From NCBI RefSeq assembly GCF_017301735.1, contig NZ_CP071090.1, positions 11,887,001 through 11,951,000 on the forward strand: DNA of 64,000 nucleotides. Direction: 5' to 3'. The notes beneath the pieces were generated by a model. It was given only the letters and a program-made list of their open reading frames with translations, was not told where the DNA came from and ran no database searches. This stretch comes from Pyxidicoccus parkwaysis. GTDB taxonomy: Bacteria; Myxococcota; Myxococcia; Myxococcales; Myxococcaceae. The position numbers and the translations under genes are program-made. Positions 1-6,990 of the stretch are shown piece by piece. Numbering within the stretch: position 1 is the first letter of the stretch; each line of letters starts with the position of its first letter.

Positions 1-1
1 G

Positions 2-598
2 ACGGATGGGAAGGTGGACCTGGCGGCGGCGCCTCGCAAGCTGCTGATTGTCACGCTGCGGGTGGTGACGATTCTGCTCATCGGCGTGCCGGTGGTGGCG
101 ATTACGCAGCCGTTCCTCCGGGGCGCGACGGGACCGCTCATCATCCTCGCGCTGCTGGTGTCGCTCGGCGTTGCCTTCTGGCGCGGGGCCACCAACCTGC
201 ACGGACACGTGCGCGCGGGAGCGCAGGTGGTGGTGGCCGCGCTGGCCGCGCAGTCCCACTCGAAGGAGCCGGGGGCGGAGGAGCACGCGCTGGATGACGT
301 CCCCAAGCTGCTGCCCGGCCTGGGCGAGCCGGTGCCCGTGCGACTGGAGGACAAGAGTCCCGCGGTGGGCCGGACGCTGGCGCAGCTGAACCTGCGCGGG
401 CTGACGGGGGCGACGGTGCTCGCCATCCAACGCGGGGAGGAGAGCGTGTCCGTGCCCACCGCGCAGGAGGTGCTGCGCGCCGGTGACGTGCTCGCGCTGA
501 CGGGCACGCACGAGGCGGTGGAGGCGGCGAAGGGGCTGCTCACGGGTGACACACCCCAGCCGCCCATCCATGGCGAGCCCGCGGGCGCGCATGCCTGA
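2..598 (+). CDS. KefB/CPA2-type cation:proton antiporter, C-terminal part
   Basis: The reading frame is already open at the left edge, so the N-terminus lies outside the window; a GTG at 14 is internal and not a convincing start. Visible first are two hydrophobic segments (about residues 12-32 and 38-57 of the visible part) typical of the last membrane helices of a CPA2 antiporter. A cytoplasmic tail of about 70 residues follows, with the RCK_C (TrkA-C) pattern: a PVPVRLED strand, then GRTLAQLNLRGLTGATVLAI, ending in LRAGDVLALTGTHEAVEAA. RCK_C domains bind ligands or ions and gate monovalent-cation transport. The combination suggests K+/H+ or Na+/H+ exchange in the inner membrane. The family call is firm; the transported ion is inferred. 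The gene ends in a strong hairpin shared with the convergent glycosyltransferase gene. Confidence 0.75.
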   Translation, partial: TDGKVDLAAAPRKLLIVTLRVVTILLIGVPVVAITQPFLRGATGPLIILALLVSLGVAFWRGATNLHGHVRAGAQVVVAALAAQSHSKEPGAEEHALDDVPKLLPGLGEPVPVRLEDKSPAVGRTLAQLNLRGLTGATVLAIQRGEESVSVPTAQEVLRAGDVLALTGTHEAVEAAKGLLTGDTPQPPIHGEPAGAHA

Positions 599-606
599 GA
601 AGCGGG

Positions 607-639
607 AGGGCCCTGCTCCCTTCGTGCGAGCAGGGCCTT
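607..639. terminator. Bidirectional intrinsic terminator-like hairpin
   Basis: A 12-pair stem (607-618 with 628-639, one G-T pair) closes a 9-base loop in the 100-base gap between two convergent genes. There is no long T tract, but placement and symmetry fit termination from both sides. Confidence 0.6.
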
Positions 640-698
640 CAGCACGGGGAGGGGGACGGGCCGTCTCGTCAGGCCCGGCCCTCCGGCGGCATGCGACG

Positions 699-1418
699 TC
701 AGCGCTTCACGGCGTACTTGAAGATGACGTAGAGGGCGCGCACGCCGTCCTTCCAGCCAATCTTCTTGCCCTCTTCGTAGGTGCGCCCGTGGTAGCTGAT
801 GGGCACCTCGAAGACGCGCCAGTTGCCGCGGGCCACCTTGGCCGTGACTTCCGGCTCGAAGCCGAAGCGCTCCTCCTCCACGTCGAGCGAGCGCAGCACC
901 TCGGCGCGGAAGGCCTTGTAGCAGGTCTCCATGTCGGTGAGGTTCAGCCCGCTCGTCATGTTGGAGAGCGTGGTGAGCGTCTTGTTCATCACCGTGTGCC
1001 AGAAGTACAGCACCCGCCGCGGCGTCCCCGTGAAGCGGCTGCCGAAGACGACGTCCGCGTCCCCGTCGAGGATGGGCTGGATGACCTTGGGGATGTCGCG
1101 CGGGTCGTACTCCAGGTCCGCGTCCTGGACGATGACGATGTCCCCGGTGGACTCCGCGAAGCCCCGGCGCAGCGCGGCGCCCTTGCCCTGGTTCGTCTCC
1201 TGGAAGAGCACCCGCACCTCGTTGCGGTTGCGCGGCGTGCCCCCCAGGAGCGCCACACCCTGCTCGGACAGCTGGCGGAGGAACTCGCGGCTGCCGTCCT
1301 TGGAGCAGTCGTCGATGAGGACCAGCTCCTTCGGGAAGTCGACGGCGATGCAGCGGCGCAGCAGCTCCGCGAGGGTGGGAATCTCGTTGTAGACGGGGAT
1401 GACGAGCGACACGAGCAT
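699..1418 (-). CDS. Family 2 glycosyltransferase (dolichyl-phosphate mannosyltransferase-like)
   Basis: A 239-residue GT-A fold glycosyltransferase. The N-terminus MLVSLVIPVYNE begins directly with the nucleotide-sugar-binding strand. LVLIDDCSKDGS (residues 33-43) and the metal-binding DAD at 99-101 (IVIVQDADLEYD) are typical of DPM1/polyprenyl-phosphate glycosyltransferases, as are the GSRF and NMTSGLNLTDMETCYKAF segments. There is no C-terminal membrane helix, so it resembles the soluble DPM1 class that loads a sugar onto a polyprenyl-phosphate carrier on the cytoplasmic face. The sugar cannot be read from sequence. The start at 1418 is chosen because homology begins immediately there; the open frame upstream is a shadow of the kinase gene on the other strand. 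It is divergent from the hybrid kinase. Confidence 0.88.
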   Translation of the reverse strand: MLVSLVIPVYNEIPTLAELLRRCIAVDFPKELVLIDDCSKDGSREFLRQLSEQGVALLGGTPRNRNEVRVLFQETNQGKGAALRRGFAESTGDIVIVQDADLEYDPRDIPKVIQPILDGDADVVFGSRFTGTPRRVLYFWHTVMNKTLTTLSNMTSGLNLTDMETCYKAFRAEVLRSLDVEEERFGFEPEVTAKVARGNWRVFEVPISYHGRTYEEGKKIGWKDGVRALYVIFKYAVKR

Positions 1419-1529
1419 GGCGGCTCGCGCCTCTACCCCATTTCCCCGCCGGGGGCGAATGTCCAGCAGCCACCGGGTGGCGACTGGGTGGGAGTGACGC
1501 TCCTTGCCCGGTTTGCATGAAATGCACTG

Positions 1530-4115
1530 ATGCCTGCGGAGAGGGGGCCAGGGGGGTCCTCCGTCCGCATGGCCAGCGCGGAGCGCGCCATGAATGACCC
1601 GATGGGACACGCGGGGCAGGGAGTGCTGACCGCGCAGGCCCTGCCAGGGGCCATGGAGGGACTGGCGGGAGGGCTGAGGGAGCTGCTCTACGGTGCCTGG
1701 TTCATGCCGCACGGGCACTGCTACCTGTGGCGGCCGGACCTGGTGGCGCTGCACGTGCTGTCGGACGTGCTCACCGGGGCCGCGTACCTCTTCATCTCCG
1801 TGTCGCTGTACAGGCTGGTGCGGCGGCTGCGGCTGCCCTTCGGGGGGATGATTCTCTCCTTCGGTGTCTTCATCGGTGCGTGTGGGCTGACGCACCTGAT
1901 GGAGGTGTGGAACGTGTGGAACTCCGCCTACTGGCTGGCGGGGGGCGTGAAGGGGGTGACGGCGGTGGCGTCGGTGGCCACGGGCGTGTACCTGCTGCCC
2001 TTCCGCCGCAAGGTGGCGAAGGGGGTGGAGTCCGCGCGGCTGTCCGAGGAGCGCCGCGCGAAGCTGGAGACGAGCAGCCGCGAATTGGAGGCGCTCTACG
2101 CCCGGCTGAAGGAGTCCGAGGCGCAGCGCACCGGCTTCTTCGCCAATGTGAGCCACGAGCTGCGCACGCCGCTGGCGCTCATCATCGGCCCGGTGGACCG
2201 GCTGCTGGAGCGGGGCGTCCTGTCCCTGGAGGACCAGCGGGATTTGGAGGTGGTGCGGCGCAACGCGCGGGTGCTGATGCGGCACGTGAATGCGCTGCTG
2301 GACGTGGCGAAGCTGGACGCGGGGAAGCTGCAGGCGTCCTACGCGGAGACGGACCTGGCGCGGCTGGTGCGCCTGTGCGCGGAGAACTTCGAGGGGCTGG
2401 TGGCGGAGCGCCGGCTGCGCTTCGAGCTGGTGCTGCCGGGCATGCTCCCCGCGCAGGTGGACCCGGAGCAGTTGCAGCGGGTGGTGCTGAACCTGCTCTC
2501 CAACGCGGTGAAGTTCACCCCGGCGGGAGGCATCCTGCGCGTGGCGCTGAGCGCGGAGGCCGGGTGGGGCCGGCTGGTGGTGGAGGACAGCGGGCCGGGT
2601 GTGGCGCCGGAGCTGCGCGAGGTCATCTTCGAGCGCTTCCGCCAGGGCGAGTGCGGCGACAGCACCACGCGCGAGTTCGGAGGCACGGGGCTGGGCCTGG
2701 CGATTGCGCGCGACTTCGTGACGCTGCACGGCGGGCGCATCCACGTGGAGGAGCGGCCGGGCGGAGGCGCGTGCTTCGTGGTGGACCTGCCGCTCTTGGC
2801 GCCGTCGGACGCGAAGCTGCGCTCGATGCCGGAGCCGGAGTCGCTCCTGTCGCAGGTCCGGGCGGAGCTGGACGTGCTGCGCACGCGGGCGGAGGAGCCG
2901 GTGGTGGTGCCCACGACGGAGGACCCGTATCGCCCGAGCGTGCTGGTGGTGGAGGACACGCGGGAGATGCGGCGCTTCGTGGCGGAGACGCTGGAGCAGG
3001 ACTTCCGGGTGGCCACGGCGTCGGACGGAGAGGACGGGCTGCGGCTGGCGGAGTCGCTGCGGCCGGACGTCATCGTGAGTGACTTGATGATGCCGCGCAT
3101 GGGCGGGGACCAGCTGGTGCGCGAGGTGCGCGCGCGGGAGGGCCTGGAGTCCACGCCCATCCTGATGCTCACCGCGCGCGCCGACGATGCGATGCGGGTG
3201 GACCTGCTGCGCTCGGGGGCGCAGGACTACCTGGTGAAGCCCTTCCTGGCGGAGGAGCTGCTGGCGCGGGTGTCGAACCTCGCGGTGATGAAGCGCACGC
3301 GCGAGGTGCTGCAGGGGGCGCTGACCGCGCGCACGTCCGACGTGGAGTTCCTCGCGCGCGAGCTGGGGCTGCGCAAGCGGCAGCTGGAGGCGGCGCTGGA
3401 GACCACCAGCACGGCGCGCGAGGCGGCGGAGCGGGCCAGCGAGTCGCGGAGCACGCTGCTGCGGCTGGTGTCGCACGAGCTGCGCACGCCGCTGTCGGTG
3501 TTGCAGCTCACGCAGCACGCGTTCCTGAAGGAGGTGGGGCCGCTCGGGGTGAAGGCGTCGGAGATGTTCGAGCGGATGACGCGCTCCACGGTGCGGCTGC
3601 GGGACATGACGGAGATGGTGCTCCAGTACAACCAATTGGAGCAGGGCCGGCTGGTGGTGCGCAGGGAGCCGGTGGACCTGGTGGAGCTGGCGGAGGAGGT
3701 GCTGGGCGAGGTGCGCGGCGAGGCGGACCGCAAGGGGTTGAAGCTCGCGCTGGCGAGGCCGGCGGGGAAGGCGCTGGCGCAGACGGACCCGCGCATGGCG
3801 CAGCTGGTGTTGCTCAACCTGGTGATGAACGCGGTGAAGTACACGCACGAGGGCGGCATCCACGTCGCGGTGGAGGTGGTGGCGGACGCGAGGCGGATGC
3901 GGGTGCGCGACAGCGGCCCGGGCATTCCGCTGGATGCGCAGGCGCGCGTCTTCGAGCCCTTCCAGCAACTGGAGACGTTGGAGCACAAGTCCAAGCCCGG
4001 TGTGGGGCTGGGACTCACGTTGGTGCGCGAGCTGGTGTCCGTGCTGGGCGGGAAGGTGTCGCTCAAGTCCGAGCCGGGCACGGGCAGCGAGTTCACCGTC
4101 GAGCTGCCGTCGTGA
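1530..4115 (+). CDS. Hybrid sensor kinase with ETR1-like (ethylene/copper-binding) membrane domain
   Basis: 861 residues. Three membrane helices (about 70-94, 103-127, 134-158) form an ETR1-type sensor: D79, Y86, I89, I115, C118 and H122 align with ETR1 D25, Y32, I35, I62, C65 and H69; the proline equivalent to P36 is serine (S90). A linker coiled coil leads to a first HisKA (H209 in NVSHELRTPL) and HATPase, then a receiver domain (phospho-acceptor D518 in VSDLMMPRM), then a second HisKA (H649 in LVSHELRTPL) and a C-terminal HATPase. The protein is thus kinase-receiver-kinase. It should sense a ligand in the membrane and relay phosphate to unknown partners; no response regulator with an output domain lies next to it. 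Starts at 1569 or 1590 are also possible, since no ribosome site clearly favours 1530. Domain calls are firm; ethylene binding is inference from residue conservation. Confidence 0.9.
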   Translation: MPAERGPGGSSVRMASAERAMNDPMGHAGQGVLTAQALPGAMEGLAGGLRELLYGAWFMPHGHCYLWRPDLVALHVLSDVLTGAAYLFISVSLYRLVRRLRLPFGGMILSFGVFIGACGLTHLMEVWNVWNSAYWLAGGVKGVTAVASVATGVYLLPFRRKVAKGVESARLSEERRAKLETSSRELEALYARLKESEAQRTGFFANVSHELRTPLALIIGPVDRLLERGVLSLEDQRDLEVVRRNARVLMRHVNALLDVAKLDAGKLQASYAETDLARLVRLCAENFEGLVAERRLRFELVLPGMLPAQVDPEQLQRVVLNLLSNAVKFTPAGGILRVALSAEAGWGRLVVEDSGPGVAPELREVIFERFRQGECGDSTTREFGGTGLGLAIARDFVTLHGGRIHVEERPGGGACFVVDLPLLAPSDAKLRSMPEPESLLSQVRAELDVLRTRAEEPVVVPTTEDPYRPSVLVVEDTREMRRFVAETLEQDFRVATASDGEDGLRLAESLRPDVIVSDLMMPRMGGDQLVREVRAREGLESTPILMLTARADDAMRVDLLRSGAQDYLVKPFLAEELLARVSNLAVMKRTREVLQGALTARTSDVEFLARELGLRKRQLEAALETTSTAREAAERASESRSTLLRLVSHELRTPLSVLQLTQHAFLKEVGPLGVKASEMFERMTRSTVRLRDMTEMVLQYNQLEQGRLVVRREPVDLVELAEEVLGEVRGEADRKGLKLALARPAGKALAQTDPRMAQLVLLNLVMNAVKYTHEGGIHVAVEVVADARRMRVRDSGPGIPLDAQARVFEPFQQLETLEHKSKPGVGLGLTLVRELVSVLGGKVSLKSEPGTGSEFTVELPS

Positions 4116-4146
4116 GTCGTGTGCCACCCGCCTACGCCCCGCGTTG

Positions 4147-4172
4147 GGGTGGAACGCAGCTGCGTCCCACCC
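4147..4172 (+). terminator. Near-perfect 26-base dyad after the hybrid kinase
   Basis: GGGTGG and CCACCC flank the perfect palindrome ACGCAGCTGCGT, with a single A/C mismatch. As RNA it folds into an 11-position stem with an AGCT tetraloop, followed by a modest T-rich stretch at about 4194-4201. It likely ends the kinase transcript; as DNA it could equally be an operator for the borosin genes that begin about 110 bases downstream. Confidence 0.5.
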
Positions 4173-4284
4173 GGACGCCTCCGAGGGATGCTGCTTCGTT
4201 TCACGAGGACGCGCCCCGCCTCTGCCCCCCGCGCCGGGCTCCGGCATACCCTGTGCTTTCGGACGCGGACTCCGAGGTTCTCGA

Positions 4285-5106
4285 ATGGCGACGAAGGGCT
4301 CCCTGGTCATCGCGGGCACCGGCATCCAGTGGGCCGGACAGACGACGCACGCGGCCCGCACGGCCATCGAGGCCGCCGACCGCGTGCTGTTCGCCGTGGC
4401 CGACCCGTGGACCGTCCAGTGGCTGCGCGGCCTGAAGCCCTCCGCCGAGTCCCTGCCCTATGCGAGCGGTGACACCCCCCGGCGCCTCATCTACCAGGAG
4501 ATGGTGCAGCGCATCCTCGCCCCGGTGCGCGAGGGGCTGCGCGTCTGCGCCGTCTTCTATGGCCACCCGGGCGTGCTGCACGACGCCGCGCACGCGGCCC
4601 TCCGGCAGGCCCGCGCCGAGGGGCTGCCCGCGCGGATGCTGCCCGGGGTGTCCTTCCTGGACTGCCTCTACGCCGACCTCGGGGTGGACCCGGGCCAGCA
4701 CGGCTGCCAGGTGCACGAGGCCACGGACTTCCTCATTCGCGGCCGCGCCTTCGACGTCCACTCGCCCCTGGTGCTCTCCCAGATTGCCGCCATCGGCAAC
4801 CCCGGCTTCTTCGACGCCGCCAACACGGAGCGCATCCAGCGCGGGCTGCGGGTGCTGAGCGAGGTGCTGCGCCGCAGGTACCCGGCCTCGCACGAGGCCA
4901 TCATCTACGAGGCCGCCGTGCTGCCCATCCATCCGCCACGAATGACTCGCGTGACGCTGGAGGCGCTCGCGACGGCCGCCATCTCCGACGTCTCGACGCT
5001 GTACGTGCCGCCGCTCGGTCCGGCGCCCGTGGATGAGGACATGCTCGCGCTGCTGGGCATGAGCTCCGGGGACGGCACCATTCGCAGCACCCTGGGAGGG
5101 GACTGA
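4285..5106 (+). CDS. Split-borosin peptide alpha-N-methyltransferase (SonM-like)
   Basis: A 273-residue tetrapyrrole-methylase-fold SAM methyltransferase that matches the borosin branch (SonM, OphMA) rather than cobalamin enzymes. It begins with the GTGIQWAGQ SAM loop (residues 11-19). Next is LPYASGDTPRRLIYQEMV, holding the Tyr-Arg-Tyr set (Y59, R66/R67, Y70) that in this family activates the backbone amide. YGHPGVL (92-98), MLPGVSFLDCLYADLGVDPG (118-137), the EATDFL stretch and IIYEAAVLPI near the C-terminus are branch signatures. Known members methylate backbone nitrogens of a ribosomal peptide iteratively. There is no fused substrate tail, so the substrate must be a separate peptide; a candidate lies two genes downstream. 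ATG 4285 is chosen because homology starts there. The family call is strong; activity and substrate are inferred. Confidence 0.9.
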   Translation: MATKGSLVIAGTGIQWAGQTTHAARTAIEAADRVLFAVADPWTVQWLRGLKPSAESLPYASGDTPRRLIYQEMVQRILAPVREGLRVCAVFYGHPGVLHDAAHAALRQARAEGLPARMLPGVSFLDCLYADLGVDPGQHGCQVHEATDFLIRGRAFDVHSPLVLSQIAAIGNPGFFDAANTERIQRGLRVLSEVLRRRYPASHEAIIYEAAVLPIHPPRMTRVTLEALATAAISDVSTLYVPPLGPAPVDEDMLALLGMSSGDGTIRSTLGGD

Positions 5107-6693
5107 ATGAAGAGGGTAGAAAGAGTGAAGGCCGGCAATGTCATCGCCACCACCCGGAAGCCCGCGAGCAGGAATGCCGCCTCCAAACCGTCCGGCAACC
5201 CGCTCCGTGCCTCCAGCACGCTGAATGACGGACGCAGGGAGCTGCGGCGCGGCAATCTCTCCACGTCCTCCAGGCTCCTGCATGAGGCCACCGGCACCGA
5301 GGACCGGGCCAGGGCCCACGCCTACCTCGGTGTGCTCAAGGGCGGCCTGGGCTACCTGCGCAGGCCCGAGGAGAAAGTGGAGTGGCCCCTCGGCGCCGAC
5401 GAGGACTTCACCCAGGCGCTCAAGGACCTGCCCCAGGAAGGCACCCTGTGGCGGGCCTGGACGCTGGCGCAGCAGGCCGAGGCGCGCCGCGTCCACGCCG
5501 GCTCCCGCTTCGCCGTCATGTCGCCCGACGAGTTCAAGGCGGAGCTCAAGGGCACCACGGAGTGCTTCGACGAGGCCCTGAAGCTGGTGCGGAAGCTTCC
5601 CGTGGCGCTCGGCAGCAAGGCTCCTCAGGTGAAGAGCTGGATTCTCGCCCATCGAGCCGCGGCGTACGTGCTGGTCTGCATGAGGAGCCTCTCGCAGGAG
5701 CAGCTGCCCGAGGCCCAGAAGCACTACCGGGCGGCACTCAAGGGCTTCGAGTCGGCGCGGCACGAGGCGCCGGGCCGCGTCTACCCCTGGGCTTCCATCT
5801 TCAACGGCTTCCTGGTGAGCCTGCGACCCAAGGTCTTCCCCAACAACAGCAGGGACTCCACCGCCAAGGCCGCCGCCGAGGGCCTCCAGCTCTTCGACGA
5901 GGCCGTGGCGCAGAGCAGCGACCCGCGGCAGCGCCTCCAGGACGTGCCGGAGATGCTCCGGAGCAAGGACGCTGCGAGGCAGAAGAAGGCGCGTGAGCGG
6001 ATTCAGAGCACGCTGGACCTCATCGCGTCCGTGCAGAAGCCCCTCGAGCAGGCGCTGCGTGAGTCCGACAAGGACCCGAGCGGCAAGGCGGCCCAGCGCG
6101 TGGAGGACCTGCTGGCGAACGAGCTGTCGGGCAGCAACCGCTTCATCACCCGCTGCCTGGCTGGCATGGCCTACTACGCCGGGCACTACGATGACGCCAT
6201 CCGCTACGGCTCGCAGGCGCTCCGCGATGACCCCTTCGACAGCGCCACGCGCTACTTCGTGGCCTCCAGCTTCCTGGACATGAAGGACCCGCTGGGCGTG
6301 CCCGTGGGCCAGTCCATGCAACAGGAGATGCACAACCAGATGGAGCTGCTGCTGCGGATGTCACTCCACCTGGCCCTCCGCTCCGGCCCCGCCCTGGACC
6401 GGGAGGAGCTGAAGAAGCGGTTGTTCGAGGTGGGCCGCCACGTCGTATCCCTGTTCATGTCGCTGCTCCCGCCGAAGGACGCGCAGGGGCCGCTCACCGG
6501 CGAGGCCACCAACGCCCTGGCGAAGCTGCTCGAGCGCGTGCGGCTGCCCGAAAAAGACGTCGACGAGAAGCTGACGGACGCGGTGATGAAGCTGCTCAGC
6601 TCGCTGCATGGCCCGTCGGCGGGTGAGCGCGGCAGGAGCCACTTCGAGTCCATCCTGTTCGACAACCTCAAGTTCGAAATCGTGACGAAGTAG
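5107..6693 (+). CDS. Uncharacterised alpha-helical repeat (TPR-like) protein of the borosin cassette
   Basis: A 528-residue protein with no family I recognise. Its ATG directly abuts the TGA of the methyltransferase, so the two are probably translationally coupled. After a basic, Ser/Lys-rich start (1-40) the sequence is almost entirely helical. It has TPR-like units near residues 50-80 (HAYLGVLKGGLGYL), 135-210 (GTTECFDEALKLV, then AQKHYRAALKGFESAR) and 350-385 (CLAGMAYYAGHYDDAIRYGS). No signal peptide, membrane helix or catalytic motif is visible. Its position between methyltransferase and precursor suggests a scaffold, an escort for the precursor or an immunity/regulatory partner. That is inference from context only. 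Confidence 0.8.
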   Translation: MKRVERVKAGNVIATTRKPASRNAASKPSGNPLRASSTLNDGRRELRRGNLSTSSRLLHEATGTEDRARAHAYLGVLKGGLGYLRRPEEKVEWPLGADEDFTQALKDLPQEGTLWRAWTLAQQAEARRVHAGSRFAVMSPDEFKAELKGTTECFDEALKLVRKLPVALGSKAPQVKSWILAHRAAAYVLVCMRSLSQEQLPEAQKHYRAALKGFESARHEAPGRVYPWASIFNGFLVSLRPKVFPNNSRDSTAKAAAEGLQLFDEAVAQSSDPRQRLQDVPEMLRSKDAARQKKARERIQSTLDLIASVQKPLEQALRESDKDPSGKAAQRVEDLLANELSGSNRFITRCLAGMAYYAGHYDDAIRYGSQALRDDPFDSATRYFVASSFLDMKDPLGVPVGQSMQQEMHNQMELLLRMSLHLALRSGPALDREELKKRLFEVGRHVVSLFMSLLPPKDAQGPLTGEATNALAKLLERVRLPEKDVDEKLTDAVMKLLSSLHGPSAGERGRSHFESILFDNLKFEIVTK

Positions 6694-6707
6694 TCCCGGA
6701 GGACGCC

Positions 6708-6917
6708 ATGGAACACCTCACCCGATTCCTCACCGAATTGACCACCGACCCCTTCAAGCACCTGGCCTTCCAGCAGGACCCGGAGGGCACGGCCCGCGAG
6801 GCGGGACTGGAGCCCTGGACGCGCTACGCGCTGGAGCAGGGCGCTGGCGTGGGCAACTGGCAGAAGTGCGTCTTCGGCCTCGACCCCGGTCCGGACCCGC
6901 TGGAAGACCCGAGCTGA
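6708..6917 (+). CDS. Candidate borosin precursor peptide (SonA-like)
   Basis: A 69-residue peptide starting 14 bases after the helical protein's stop, behind a good ribosome site (GGAGG at about 6698). Its first 45 residues follow the SonA leader pattern: a short helix LTRFLTELTTDP, then FQQDPEGTAREAGLEPWTRY, i.e. hydrophobic-acidic spacing, DPE, R..GL and a run into ALEQG. This is the borosin-binding helical domain that docks on the separate methyltransferase. The remaining tail (GVGNWQKCVFGLDPGPDP, residues 47-64) is the likely core; by position the CVFGL stretch (54-58) corresponds to the methylated LVIS stretch of SonA. The similarity rests on pattern recognition and context; the methylation site is a guess. 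Confidence 0.78.
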   Translation: MEHLTRFLTELTTDPFKHLAFQQDPEGTAREAGLEPWTRYALEQGAGVGNWQKCVFGLDPGPDPLEDPS

Positions 6918-6947
6918 ACCCCCACGCGGCGACGGAACCTGCCTCAT

Positions 6948-6971
6948 GCGCGGCCCCTCGGAGGGCCGCGC
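6948..6971 (+). terminator. Hairpin between precursor gene and the giant kinase
   Basis: A perfect 9-base-pair GC stem (6948-6956 with 6963-6971) encloses a 6-base loop, 30 bases after the precursor stop. It likely ends, or attenuates, the borosin transcript; the next gene starts only 20 bases further on, so partial read-through into the kinase is possible. Confidence 0.55.
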
Positions 6972-6990
6972 CACCTGAAGGACGCGACCC

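Noticed and set aside
699..4367. 1222-residue frame on the - strand covering the hybrid kinase
   Set aside because: Only the last 239 residues are real (the glycosyltransferase). The rest is His/Arg/Gln-rich shadow of the + strand gene, typical of GC-rich DNA.
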